Of a stretch of 64,000 nt of DNA, positions 8,623 through 17,610 are shown one piece after another. The stretch is from NCBI RefSeq assembly GCF_004358345.1, contig NZ_CP037952.1:2604001-2668000 (forward strand), given 5' to 3'. The notes beneath the pieces are model-generated. The model saw nothing but the letters and a program-made list of their open reading frames with translations. It was not told the DNA's origin and did not search any database. A program made the position numbers and the translations under genes. The DNA comes from Parashewanella spongiae. GTDB taxonomy: Bacteria; Pseudomonadota; Gammaproteobacteria; Enterobacterales; Shewanellaceae. The first letter of the stretch is position 1. Every line of letters starts with the position of its first letter.

Positions 8623-9522
8623 TTATAGGTAAAGGTATAAAGGCCAGCCTAATAATCCAGCCATACCTTCTTTATGTTCTAAACGTTCAAGTTTTTCTGG
8701 GCTTGCACCAGCTATCAGTTGTTGCTGATATTTTTGGGCAAACTTTAATGTTCTAATAATTGCCGTATTGAATTTAGCGTTTAAATCTTCATTCAAAGTT
8801 TGTTGAAGCTGCTCAGGAAGTGAGACTAGCATTCTATTTTTAGTTTCTTGGACAAAATCTTCGCTAAACCACAAGGGTTCGAACCTAATATTAGAAATTT
8901 TTTTCTTCAAGTCTTCTTTAACTTTTGTATTACTACCAAAAAATATTTGATAAATCAGTGCCTCAGAAAACATTTCCTCTAGGCTTCTACACTCAACAGG
9001 ATCGTAGCTTGAGTTTGTAAAGTAAAGGCTTTGAATTGCCTCAGCGGCTTGTTGGCTGAGGTGTTCTTGAAGTGCGCTTTGATAGGCATTCCAGCCATCC
9101 CATTCGTCAGTATCTGCAGGAGACGAAATTTGATTAAGAAGACGCTTTTCGACTTCGCCATAAACTGACTTTGTATTCATCAATCTGTATTTACTAACGG
9201 TGGCCAGCATGGTCCAACCTTTTTGAAAGGACTTCACAAGGCCATCACCTTTCTTTAACAATAGAATTGCTTTTATTTGGTCATGGTTTGCCATCGTCAT
9301 TAAGCCAAGACTAGCAATTCCGATAACATCTTGAGACGCTTGCTCTAATAAATGCATTTTGTGTTTATTGTAAAATTTATCAGCAAGCTTTAGGCTCATT
9401 AAAACACCTTTATTTTTTATTGCTGATATTTCAGAAGAAGATAAGATTTCTTCTTCGATTGCGAAACGCAAAACCTTCGACAAAAAAGGACCTTGATTAG
9501 GGTCGTGTAAAACAAGCTGCAT
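8623..9522 (-). CDS. uncharacterised 299-residue protein, last gene of the J-domain operon
   Basis: I do not recognise this family. It looks like a soluble, mostly alpha-helical protein without signal peptide. Long amphipathic stretches cover residues 1-110, and a conserved-looking C-terminal tail reads MAGLLGWPLYLYL. A short hydrophobic stretch (DVIGIASLGLMTMA, about residues 65-78) is too short for a convincing membrane span. Its Shine-Dalgarno AAGGA overlaps the stop codon of the gene before it (11-base gap), so the two are probably translated together. The shared operon with a J-domain protein suggests a chaperone-related job; this is inference. Confidence 0.7.
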   Translation of the reverse strand: MQLVLHDPNQGPFLSKVLRFAIEEEILSSSEISAIKNKGVLMSLKLADKFYNKHKMHLLEQASQDVIGIASLGLMTMANHDQIKAILLLKKGDGLVKSFQKGWTMLATVSKYRLMNTKSVYGEVEKRLLNQISSPADTDEWDGWNAYQSALQEHLSQQAAEAIQSLYFTNSSYDPVECRSLEEMFSEALIYQIFFGSNTKVKEDLKKKISNIRFEPLWFSEDFVQETKNRMLVSLPEQLQQTLNEDLNAKFNTAIIRTLKFAQKYQQQLIAGASPEKLERLEHKEGMAGLLGWPLYLYL

Positions 9523-9533
9523 TTACTATTTCC

Positions 9534-10292
9534 TTAATCTAAAAAGCTGAACATATCATCGACTTCAGTGTATTCATCATTTGTATCATTTTTCTCTTTA
9601 GCTTGAGTAACGATTTCAGTGACAAATTTTCCAATAATAGCTTGCCAGTCTGACCCTTGATCACGTAACAAGTTTTTGATGGCTTTCTCTACATCAGGTG
9701 AGAGATCTTTAATAAGAGCGAGCAAACTTTTTGGATCATCAGTGCTCAAGTTATGTAACTCTTCTGATTCAAAACGATCAGTGAAACCAACAGTATCTTC
9801 ATCCGCTTCATCATCAAAAGTATCTGCAATATTATTTGTTAAATCACTTTTTGATGGGTTCATTATCAGCTCTATGAAAGGAATTGATAAATAAAATAAT
9901 CCAGCTGGTTCTTCGGCTATGCATTCAAGAATAGCAGTTTGTTTAGCCTCACTAGGTTGAATTCGAATAAGGTAAGTAAGAAAGTCAAAAGTTTGTGATG
10001 CGAGTTCATCGGCATTACTTTTTATTTGTTCTTCCCAATACAGTGGCTGCTGACAGACGACATCTCTAATTTGCTCAGGCGTCATTAGCTCTGACATAAT
10101 CGATGGGCAAGAGATGTCATGGTTACTGTTAATTTGAGTGAGTGTGACGATATCCATGTTTTCGATGACTTCTACTAACTGATCGTCATTCATTGTATTC
10201 GCAATGATCTCAAACCGTTTACTTGCTTGTTTTGGTTCTACATCTGCCAGCTGCTTGATTTCGGCAGCTGTTAATTCAATAAGACTGTTCAT
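9534..10292 (-). CDS. uncharacterised 252-residue acidic helical protein of the J-domain operon
   Basis: The first ~130 residues read as short helical repeats, with segments such as TMNDDQLVEVIENMDIVTLTQ and MTPEQIRDVVCQQPLYWEEQ. These loosely recall the 'SPEQ...LDLELW' rhythm of DUF6178/MgtE-N-like helical proteins; I give this only as an impression. A strongly acidic linker follows (about residues 150-185), then a helical C-terminal part ending EVDDMFSFLD. No catalytic motif, signal or membrane segment is visible. Start and stop overlap by one base with the neighbour at 10292, typical of coupled translation. Confidence 0.72.
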   Translation of the reverse strand: MNSLIELTAAEIKQLADVEPKQASKRFEIIANTMNDDQLVEVIENMDIVTLTQINSNHDISCPSIMSELMTPEQIRDVVCQQPLYWEEQIKSNADELASQTFDFLTYLIRIQPSEAKQTAILECIAEEPAGLFYLSIPFIELIMNPSKSDLTNNIADTFDDEADEDTVGFTDRFESEELHNLSTDDPKSLLALIKDLSPDVEKAIKNLLRDQGSDWQAIIGKFVTEIVTQAKEKNDTNDEYTEVDDMFSFLD

Positions 10293-10789
10293 TAATAGTT
10301 CTCGTCTTGATCATAGTGGTCGGAGTAATCTTCTGATTGTTCGTCATATTTTTCATTAAAGTCAGCATCTGTAGCTTCGTTTTTTTCTGTAGATAACTTG
10401 TCGTCAAACATAAGTAAATATACAGCTGCAGTACTTTGTATCAGTAGTTTTTCAGAGTGTTCTTTGACAGCTTTAACAAGTGGAATGTCATCATTATTAA
10501 AAGCGACATTTACTTTAAATTCATCCCAAGTCGGTGATGTTTCATTAGCTAACCAGTTTTTCCATTTCTTCTGCGAAGCGTCGGGGAAACGGACATTTCC
10601 GAATAGTGCAACGGTTAAATATTCTGGCAAGGAGACTAAAATGCTAACGTCAGCAAGAAGTACTTGTTTCATTTTCGACGTGTATTGACTTAGGGCGTCT
10701 GGAGTATCTGGATCTTGATAAGACTGAATGTTTTCCCACGCATCACTCTGTAACTGATTAATAAAAGCGGTATCAAATTGACTGGACAT
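10292..10789 (-). CDS. uncharacterised 165-residue protein of the J-domain operon
   Basis: A small soluble protein. Residues 1-130 look helical and contain many aromatic residues (for example KKWKNWLANETSPTWDEFKV). The last ~35 residues are a very acidic, Tyr-rich tail (DEQSEDYSDHYDQDENY), probably disordered. I do not recognise the family. It is the second gene of the operon, 54 bases after the J-domain gene, and overlaps the next gene by one base. The acidic tail could be a binding site for a basic partner or chaperone; this is a guess from composition. Confidence 0.7.
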   Translation of the reverse strand: MSSQFDTAFINQLQSDAWENIQSYQDPDTPDALSQYTSKMKQVLLADVSILVSLPEYLTVALFGNVRFPDASQKKWKNWLANETSPTWDEFKVNVAFNNDDIPLVKAVKEHSEKLLIQSTAAVYLLMFDDKLSTEKNEATDADFNEKYDEQSEDYSDHYDQDENY

Positions 10790-10843
10790 AAACTACCTAA
10801 AAAGTTGAAAGCTGAGAAATAAAATGTGTGCGCTAGTTACGAG

Positions 10844-11125
10844 TTAATAATATTCATCCCATAATTCTCGCATAGCAATCGTTGGATCATTCACAATGAC
10901 ATTATTGAAATCACGGATGAATGCCTTACGTGATTTAGGGTCTATTAAAACTTCGTATGAAGATTGTATTCGATGAAGCATTGAGGCAGATTGCTGCTTT
11001 TCACCTTCAGAAGCGTTGAGCATTTTGTCTGGATGAAACTTATTAGACAGTCTTTTATATGCTTTTTTTATTTCATCTTCTTTGGCGCTGGGTTTGATAC
11101 CTAGTACGCTAAAGTGATTAATCAT
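10844..11125 (-). CDS. stand-alone J-domain (DnaJ-like) protein
   Basis: 93 residues, almost nothing but a J domain. It has FSVLGIKPSAKEDEIKKAYKR, the HPD motif in KFHPDKML needed to stimulate Hsp70 ATPase, and the helix IQSSYEVLIDPKSRKAF. The Gly/Phe-rich, zinc and C-terminal client domains of DnaJ are missing. It is therefore likely a specialised co-chaperone that directs DnaK to a particular client. It is the first gene of a four-gene minus-strand operon (to 8623) whose other three products are unknown, so those are the candidate clients or adaptors. Confidence 0.9.
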   Translation of the reverse strand: MINHFSVLGIKPSAKEDEIKKAYKRLSNKFHPDKMLNASEGEKQQSASMLHRIQSSYEVLIDPKSRKAFIRDFNNVIVNDPTIAMRELWDEYY

Positions 11126-11436
11126 AATTTTACCTGTTTCAGTAAGACGAGAACTTAACTTAACTTAAAATCAAATATCAATAGACTATAGGCTATTTTA
11201 TAGCAATAAATGCTTATAGTTTATCCAAAGATTCTTTTTTCGCGAAAGGAGAATGATATCAAAGATGTGAAGTTATCAGCAAATTTGAATTTTGTTTCCT
11301 CAGCCTTTCCTGCGTTTTTAATCTTGTTAAGGTATCGAAACATAGCAAACAGTAATCAGAATGTAAGTTGCGAAACTGTAGGCTTTCATTTACCCATTCT
11401 ATTTGCTAGCTTGAAAACCTCCCCTCTCTTACAAAT

Positions 11437-11756
11437 AATACCAATTACAGTAATTAAATGCTCAACTCAGAGCTATGTATACGCACAAAGTACAAACGAA
11501 ATTGATGAAAGCATAGCTATCTACGTTGAGATAATTTTGTGAAGTAATTTTTGCGCATACAAGCTCCCGAAGGGCAAGGCTAAAGTTTTCCACTACTGCG
11601 TTCCACGGTCTTGAATTATCCCGACAAAAGCACGAAGTGCGTTGAACGCCAGCTTTGTATGGCGGCCGTAGGGAATATAGTACTTCGAACATGCGCCTTG
11701 TACTGAAAACCTTTAACTCTTGCTGAGTGAGAGATTAATTACTGTAATTGGTATAA
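11437..11756. mobile_element. family A inverted-repeat element, copy A2
   Basis: A 320-base element with ends TAATACCAATTACAGTAATT and AATTACTGTAATTGGTATAA. It runs opposite to copies A1 and A3. It carries the full internal block including GGCCGCCATACAAAGC, which A1 lacks. It has no transposase frame. It lies between the J-domain operon and the ankyrin gene. Confidence 0.85.
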
Positions 11757-11887
11757 CACCCTTCCTAAGTGAAATATCAAAGCGCTATGGCAATTGTTTC
11801 TTTTACTATCTATTTGGAGGATAAGCAACGCAGGATAATTAGCAATTAACTCTCGTAGAAATCATACATCTTCAAGTAACACGGCTA

Positions 11888-12160
11888 TATTAGGGGTTGT
11901 TGATCTTTCGTGATTGTTTTTGCAGCGATAAATTGGTTATTTTATGCAAGGTAGAGTTTGTGAGGTTTGGTTATTCCAAATAGTAAAACGATAACGCAGC
12001 AGAAATGACCAATTTACGCTGTCTTCGATGCTTTTGAGCATTCACTGTTCTGTGTTGTGATCAGCTCACTTAGATGGCTAAGCATCACTGCTCACGCCTT
12101 GTACAGATAAATGCTCAAATAGCACAAAATTTAATCCTGAAAGAACAACAGACCCTAGTA
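11888..12160. repeat. possible third inverted-repeat element (family C)
   Basis: The ends TATTAGGGGTTGTTGATCTT and (complement of the right end) TACTAGGGTCTGTTGTTCTT match at 18 of the first 22 positions as read by eye. The interior does not code for protein. Only one copy is in this window, so the claim rests on the end symmetry and on the generally repeat-like look. The rest of 11757-12377 is AT-rich and I see no gene there. Confidence 0.45.
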
Positions 12161-12377
12161 CTTTGCTGTATTTGAAAATCAAGTATCAACACCTAAATCA
12201 TTAAAAAAGCGTTGTTTCGCACCATATTTGAATCAAACTTTGATCTGCCGAACAATTCGGAAGATTTATATTCTATATTTAATATATATACTGTAATGAA
12301 TCGTTTAAATACTAGTCATTTATGGTTGTTCAGAATGAGTATCTAGTATTTACATTTATAGAAAAATAGGAAATCTA

Positions 12378-15300
12378 ATGAGTGTAAATGGCAGCCCGCA
12401 ATCAACGAGAAAAAATTCTACTGATTATGAATTGTCGCTTATGTCGTCAGATCGAACTCAATCAAGTCAAAACTTGGATAATGAATTAGAGAGCTGCATT
12501 TTAGCTATGGATGGCATTGCTACAACTGCCACTAAAGATTTACAACATTTGCGTATTGAATGGGAGAAGTTTATTGGAGCATTGAAACTTGAAGTGACAA
12601 CTGGCAGCCAATCTTCTTTACACGAATTATACAGAAGTCAGCTGTTTGAAATAGGGCAACTTTTATCGGCAAAAGAAGATGCTATTCCTCAGGAAGTTAA
12701 AGAAAAAGCAATAAAGCAAATGTTGGTTAATCCTAAAGTTCACCACCAACATGAAGTGTCAGCAAGTATGAATACTTCAACTCCTTTACATACATTGAAC
12801 TCAACACGGGCAAAAAAATTTTCACAATGTGTCAAGGCTGAGACAAACCTAGTTGATTCGGCGATTACTTCCCATATAGAAAAAAATCATAAAGGCAGTG
12901 AAGATCATGTCAATAGAGCCGCTCTTCGTTCTTACGCTTGTGAAGTTATGGGTTTTGGCGAAACTAGTGAGGGGCACACCAAGGATTATTATCAACTTGA
13001 TCTGCATGAAGCCAAAGATTTTGCTGCAGTGTTAAAGCTAACAGCTTCACCATTTTTTGTTATCGAAGAGTATAATTCGGAGTCGGATGAGGATGTTGGC
13101 AGTAGTCCGAAGATACAGGACAGTAATATGGAATTTACTCATGGAGAAGTAGAGCTTCAATTACTTGCTCAAAGTTCAGTCTCAGAAAGTGAATTATCTA
13201 AACAAGATGAAACAGAGTTAAGTAATAAAGAGGAGGGCTTAGGGGTAACGGATCCTATCTTTACTTTAAGAACATCAACTGGAGCCGAATCGAATTCAAT
13301 TGTAAGTGCCGATGGTATTACATTCACAGTGATTGACAATGGTAATTTCAGAGATATTCAATTAGATGATCTTAAGGCTATAGATTTATCAAGTTTAGAG
13401 CCTGATCAGGCATTAATGATTGGCAGTAATGTAATTAAGAGTTTAAAAAATGAAGACGAAATATCCAAATTCTATCACGATCAGATTGAAAAAATAGAAG
13501 ATTCAACCGTTTCATCTTTGCTCAAACACAAACTAAAAAATCAGATGTTAGAATTGAACCATCATAAAGATAAAACATTTGTTAAAAAATATGAATGGCA
13601 AGAAGGGGGATTTAATAGCTTTAACCAAATGCTTTTAGATGTAGATATTTATTTAACAGGGGAGAGATTAGAACAAATTGATTCAGCACCTTCATTAGAC
13701 AGCTATATGGAAACGTTACATGAATGCGCATTTTCAGAACACATTCCAAGAGAAATTAGAGAGACAAGAATAGGTGAATTTGCAAGTAGGGAACGCATAT
13801 TGAGCTTTAATGAATCAAACCCGGTGTCAATTCTTAACAGTGCAGCTAAAACTCGTTCTAGTGAATTAATCAGGCATATGGCCAAGTTTGCCATTGAGAA
13901 TGTAAAAGACAGTGCAAAATCAATTAAATCATCAGAGGATATGGGTACTTTTTCGAAAACTGTATTGGAACTCTCTATGTCTGCAAATTTAGTTAATTAT
14001 CAAGTGTTAGATTTGCGCGAATCGCTACAAAAAGTCTGGAAAAGATTCGATAATAAATCCATGACAGACGAAGGGTTATCACTGTTAATTGAGGGCATTA
14101 GTGATTCTCGGGAAGTTGAGCTTTACAGTAAAAGTAAACTGTTAACTGCAGAACATAGATTAACTTTATTAGAAAAAAAGCACACATTAGGCATGCAAAT
14201 TTCAGATGATGAATTTGTTAATGACAAAGAGCTCTTGTCAGTAGTGTCACCCGATGCGGCGTTGAGGTTTGCAACTAAAGACAAATTATCGAAAAAGTTG
14301 ATGAAAGAAGTAAGCGGTAAATCACCAGATATGTCGATTATTGAAGACTTAATTAGAGTGGGTGCAGATATAAATTATATCGATCCTGCAGATCAGTGTA
14401 CTTGTTTGATGAAAGCTCTAATTAATGATAATCATCAGCTAGTACTTTCGTTAATAAATTCAAAAAATGTTGACACATCAATCCAGAATTCTGAAGGCGA
14501 CACTATTTTTCATCTTGCTTTAAAATCGGGTGATGAAAAACTGTTGCAGCAGTTTATGGAATCTCTTCCGAGGGATGCAGCGATAAATCTGAAAAATGTT
14601 GAAGGGTTCTCTGTGTTGCAACTCATGGTTAGATATGGCTCCCTTGACTGTTGCAAAAATTTACTTTCATATGGCGCTGATTATCAAGTACTAACTGACG
14701 ATGCAAATGAAAAAAATATGCTTCATTTGGCAACTTCAACAGGGAATGTTGAAATTATAAAACTTTTTCTTGATGGAGAATTTGCGTTAGCTATAGATAG
14801 TCAAACAGCAACAGGTGCAACGCCTTTTCACCTTGCTGCTTCTCTAGGTAAGCCTGAAGTGCTGGATTTAATTGTAAGCAAGAAACCTAATTTGAATACT
14901 CAAGATAAATCAGGTTTCACTGCACTACATTACTCAATAAGAAAAGCTTCAAGTAGCCTTAATCATATTTTAAATATTGAAGGGGTAGATAATAAAGTAC
15001 TAACAACAGAGGGTGATGACATTTTAACCTATGCCGTTAAAGAAGGTGTACCTTTACCTGTCCAAGTCATCATAGATAAAGGCTTGTTTGATGAAAAACA
15101 ACGTAATGTTTCTGGTATGGGAGCCATTCACGTGGCAGCAGAGCTAGGAGTTAAGGCAATATTCAAGTCACTATTAAATAAGTTCAAAGAGCCTTTTGCA
15201 TTGACAACTCATGGTTCAAAATACGATGGATTAAGCCCTGTTGCAGTAGCCAAAGTTAACAACCAAGATGATATAGTTAAAATTGCAGAAGAATCAATAA

Positions 15301-15611
15301 CAAATGATCTTGACATTGATGGTTATGACGTTATTTTTGACGCAGAAGCTGATCCAAATGTAACTAAAGCGACTAATTCAACATTGGATGATGATCCGTT
15401 TACAACTAATTACGATGATGTCATGGGAGCCGTTGGTCGAGATGCTGATACGTATCCTTCTTTAGGATTGGAGACTGCAAGAAAAGGAAATTATTCTGAA
15501 AAACCGCAGAGTAAGATTAAAATTGCATCGGCCTCAAAATCATCAAAGACTTCTCCCAGTTTTGTGAAAAAATATTTTAGCTTTCTACCATTTGTAGGAA
15601 AGAATGATTGA
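12378..15611 (+). CDS. large ankyrin-repeat protein
   Basis: 1077 residues with no signal peptide or membrane segment. Residues ~1-650 are Ser/Glu-rich and largely helical, with no family that I recognise. Residues ~665-970 hold about eight ankyrin-type repeats, for example GDTIFHLALKSGDEKLLQQF, KNMLHLATSTGNVEIIKLFL, GATPFHLAASLGKPEVLDLI and GFTALHYSIRKASSS. The C-terminal ~100 residues are acidic, then basic (KIKIASASKSSKTS), ending FLPFVGKND. An AGGA lies six bases before the ATG. It stands alone, between repeat elements and a convergent phytase gene. Ankyrin repeats bind proteins; an effector-like or intracellular scaffold role is possible but unproven. Confidence 0.85.
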   Translation: MSVNGSPQSTRKNSTDYELSLMSSDRTQSSQNLDNELESCILAMDGIATTATKDLQHLRIEWEKFIGALKLEVTTGSQSSLHELYRSQLFEIGQLLSAKEDAIPQEVKEKAIKQMLVNPKVHHQHEVSASMNTSTPLHTLNSTRAKKFSQCVKAETNLVDSAITSHIEKNHKGSEDHVNRAALRSYACEVMGFGETSEGHTKDYYQLDLHEAKDFAAVLKLTASPFFVIEEYNSESDEDVGSSPKIQDSNMEFTHGEVELQLLAQSSVSESELSKQDETELSNKEEGLGVTDPIFTLRTSTGAESNSIVSADGITFTVIDNGNFRDIQLDDLKAIDLSSLEPDQALMIGSNVIKSLKNEDEISKFYHDQIEKIEDSTVSSLLKHKLKNQMLELNHHKDKTFVKKYEWQEGGFNSFNQMLLDVDIYLTGERLEQIDSAPSLDSYMETLHECAFSEHIPREIRETRIGEFASRERILSFNESNPVSILNSAAKTRSSELIRHMAKFAIENVKDSAKSIKSSEDMGTFSKTVLELSMSANLVNYQVLDLRESLQKVWKRFDNKSMTDEGLSLLIEGISDSREVELYSKSKLLTAEHRLTLLEKKHTLGMQISDDEFVNDKELLSVVSPDAALRFATKDKLSKKLMKEVSGKSPDMSIIEDLIRVGADINYIDPADQCTCLMKALINDNHQLVLSLINSKNVDTSIQNSEGDTIFHLALKSGDEKLLQQFMESLPRDAAINLKNVEGFSVLQLMVRYGSLDCCKNLLSYGADYQVLTDDANEKNMLHLATSTGNVEIIKLFLDGEFALAIDSQTATGATPFHLAASLGKPEVLDLIVSKKPNLNTQDKSGFTALHYSIRKASSSLNHILNIEGVDNKVLTTEGDDILTYAVKEGVPLPVQVIIDKGLFDEKQRNVSGMGAIHVAAELGVKAIFKSLLNKFKEPFALTTHGSKYDGLSPVAVAKVNNQDDIVKIAEESITNDLDIDGYDVIFDAEADPNVTKATNSTLDDDPFTTNYDDVMGAVGRDADTYPSLGLETARKGNYSEKPQSKIKIASASKSSKTSPSFVKKYFSFLPFVGKND

Positions 15612-15619
15612 TATTAATA

Positions 15620-15657
15620 AATAACAGCAAGCCATATCAATATAACGTGCTGTTATT
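15620..15657. terminator. bidirectional terminator between the ankyrin and phytase genes
   Basis: The perfect arms AATAACAGCA (15620-15629) and TGCTGTTATT (15648-15657) enclose an 18-base loop between two convergent stop codons. AT-rich flanks lie on both sides. No other signal is visible in the gap. Confidence 0.6.
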
Positions 15658-15682
15658 AATATTAAATTCCTACTCGTGAGCC

Positions 15683-17599
15683 TTAGTTATTAGTATTTTT
15701 AATTTTAGCCCAAGGTAACCACTTGAAAGATTGGTATGAATCGGGCATACGATTTCGTCCATCTTGCACCACAATCATTCCTTTGCCCCAAGCTCCATCT
15801 CCAACAGGAGATGACGTTACGGCTAACCCATCGGTTTCAGAACTTCCATCAATATCTTTATCAATATTGGCACCGATACGAAAATTTCCTCTGACAGAAA
15901 AGGGCGGTTTTGTGTCGTAAACCATGTAAGAGTCATTGCCCTGACTGGATGCAATTAATAGAGTTTCATTATCATCACGATATAATGCCAGCCCCTCAAC
16001 ATCTGCAACAAGAGCGTCTCCAGCTTTTATTATTAATTCTCCGGCTGAAGTTGCAGTATCAATTGCATTAAATAGCCAAATACCTTTGTCTTCTTCACCG
16101 ATGAATAATTGATGGGTATCGTCATTGGCAACACAACCTTCCACTTGTGATGGAATCATTAATTGCCGAACTTGTTTGAGTTTAGGTTTTTGAGCATTCC
16201 AGTTCACACGATACTGTATGGTTCTACCTGATTTCTCATTAGCAAATACATATAAACTTCTTTTATCTTGGTATAAACAAGTGCCATATATATCTTTTAA
16301 TTCAGTATCCAATTGTGCGATTTCTGTAACCATGCCATTATCAGAAATTTCGTAAAAGGCTAATTTATCTCCATCTCTAAGACTTGCAACCGCTATCGAT
16401 TTGTTAGTGCCGTTTATCGGTAGGTTTTGGCGTATGTCAATATTGTTTATGCGACCGGTTGGTATAGATTGTATTTGTTTACCATTCATATTAAATACAA
16501 CTAGACCCCAGCGTTTATTTGTACCAAGAATTAAACTCTTTTCAGGTGAATCTGGATGCAACCATATTGCAGGATCGTCCATAGTATCACCGGCACGATC
16601 AGATGGTTCACTTTCTACCCATGCTGGGATTTCCTTGATTTTATTTGTTAAGTTGAGGGGAATATTTTTGGTGTCATATTCAGAAACTAAACTAGAATTG
16701 CTCCATTGGCTGAAAATGTATTTTTTTGCTTCATCATCAAAACTTATGAACTTAAAACCTTCTGGCTTAACCTCGATTGAAAAATGCTCCGCTTCAACAG
16801 CCTTGTTGTCAGCAATGAGCTGTTTTTGTAAAAATAGTTGCCCATTTTCGGTTTGATGAACTAATTTTCCATTTATAAATTGAATTGAAGTGATTTTATT
16901 ATCTATATAGGCTTCAGCTAATTTAGTTTTAGCTTCAGATTCTGGATGTGCTTCGTATTGCCAGATCCCAGCTTGTTGTTCAACCACGTAAAGATGTTCG
17001 TTTTCATTATCAATGGCACAACCTAAAGAGCCGACAGGAACGGAAAGTTGCCTTACGAGCTGAGGCTTCCAAGTTTCACCTTTATTCAATAACCATTGTT
17101 CTGCTATTCCTGTTTCGCTACCTATCCAAGCATAAGTTGAATTGTCTTGAATACGTGACTGCAAACATAACCAATTTACTTCAAACGATCTCGGAGGAAG
17201 TTGAGGGTAAACCTTGAAAGGATGAGTGCCGAGATTAATTGGTTGAACTCTGTCACTGAAAACGTCTAGAGTTAATGCTAAATCATCATTAACTGCCAAT
17301 AGTTTAAATTCACCAGAAATTATTTGCTGTAAGTTATTCTGTTGACTGTCTTTAAACATTAAGCCTTTTGTTTCACTTGTGAGTAACCATCCATCAGAAA
17401 ATGCAGCTGACTGGCTTCCTTCTACATTTTCTATTTCAGATATAGATAAAAGCGAGGGATTATCTGCGTTGATGTTTTTGTGTTCAGACACATTTGGTTC
17501 AAGATTGGATGAACTATTATCACAGCCAGATACAGCCAAGGCCGCCAAAACAGATGCAGTGATCAATGGTGTTTTTAAGTTAAATTTTATTGTTGTCAT
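15683..17599 (-). CDS. beta-propeller phytase, outer-membrane or periplasmic lipoprotein
   Basis: 638 residues. The N-terminus is a lipoprotein signal with lipobox VSGC (Cys26). Residues ~330-638 match beta-propeller 3-phytase: DDPAIWLHPDSPEKSLILGT, KSIAVASLRDGDKLAFYEI, FIGEEDKGIWLF, DVEGLALYRDD and DIDGSSETDGLAV, rich in the acidic residues that bind calcium and phosphate. Residues ~45-320 look like a second, degenerate propeller, as in known dual-domain phytases. It hydrolyses phytate to lower inositol phosphates and phosphate. The gene follows the TonB receptor by 11 bases, so they form one operon. Confidence 0.88.
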   Translation of the reverse strand: MTTIKFNLKTPLITASVLAALAVSGCDNSSSNLEPNVSEHKNINADNPSLLSISEIENVEGSQSAAFSDGWLLTSETKGLMFKDSQQNNLQQIISGEFKLLAVNDDLALTLDVFSDRVQPINLGTHPFKVYPQLPPRSFEVNWLCLQSRIQDNSTYAWIGSETGIAEQWLLNKGETWKPQLVRQLSVPVGSLGCAIDNENEHLYVVEQQAGIWQYEAHPESEAKTKLAEAYIDNKITSIQFINGKLVHQTENGQLFLQKQLIADNKAVEAEHFSIEVKPEGFKFISFDDEAKKYIFSQWSNSSLVSEYDTKNIPLNLTNKIKEIPAWVESEPSDRAGDTMDDPAIWLHPDSPEKSLILGTNKRWGLVVFNMNGKQIQSIPTGRINNIDIRQNLPINGTNKSIAVASLRDGDKLAFYEISDNGMVTEIAQLDTELKDIYGTCLYQDKRSLYVFANEKSGRTIQYRVNWNAQKPKLKQVRQLMIPSQVEGCVANDDTHQLFIGEEDKGIWLFNAIDTATSAGELIIKAGDALVADVEGLALYRDDNETLLIASSQGNDSYMVYDTKPPFSVRGNFRIGANIDKDIDGSSETDGLAVTSSPVGDGAWGKGMIVVQDGRNRMPDSYQSFKWLPWAKIKNTNN

Positions 17600-17610
17600 T
17601 TTTATTAACC

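Noticed and set aside
11210-11542. 110-residue plus-strand frame entering element A2
   Set aside because: It runs from AT-rich intergenic DNA into the repeat, has no family resemblance and no clear ribosome-binding site.
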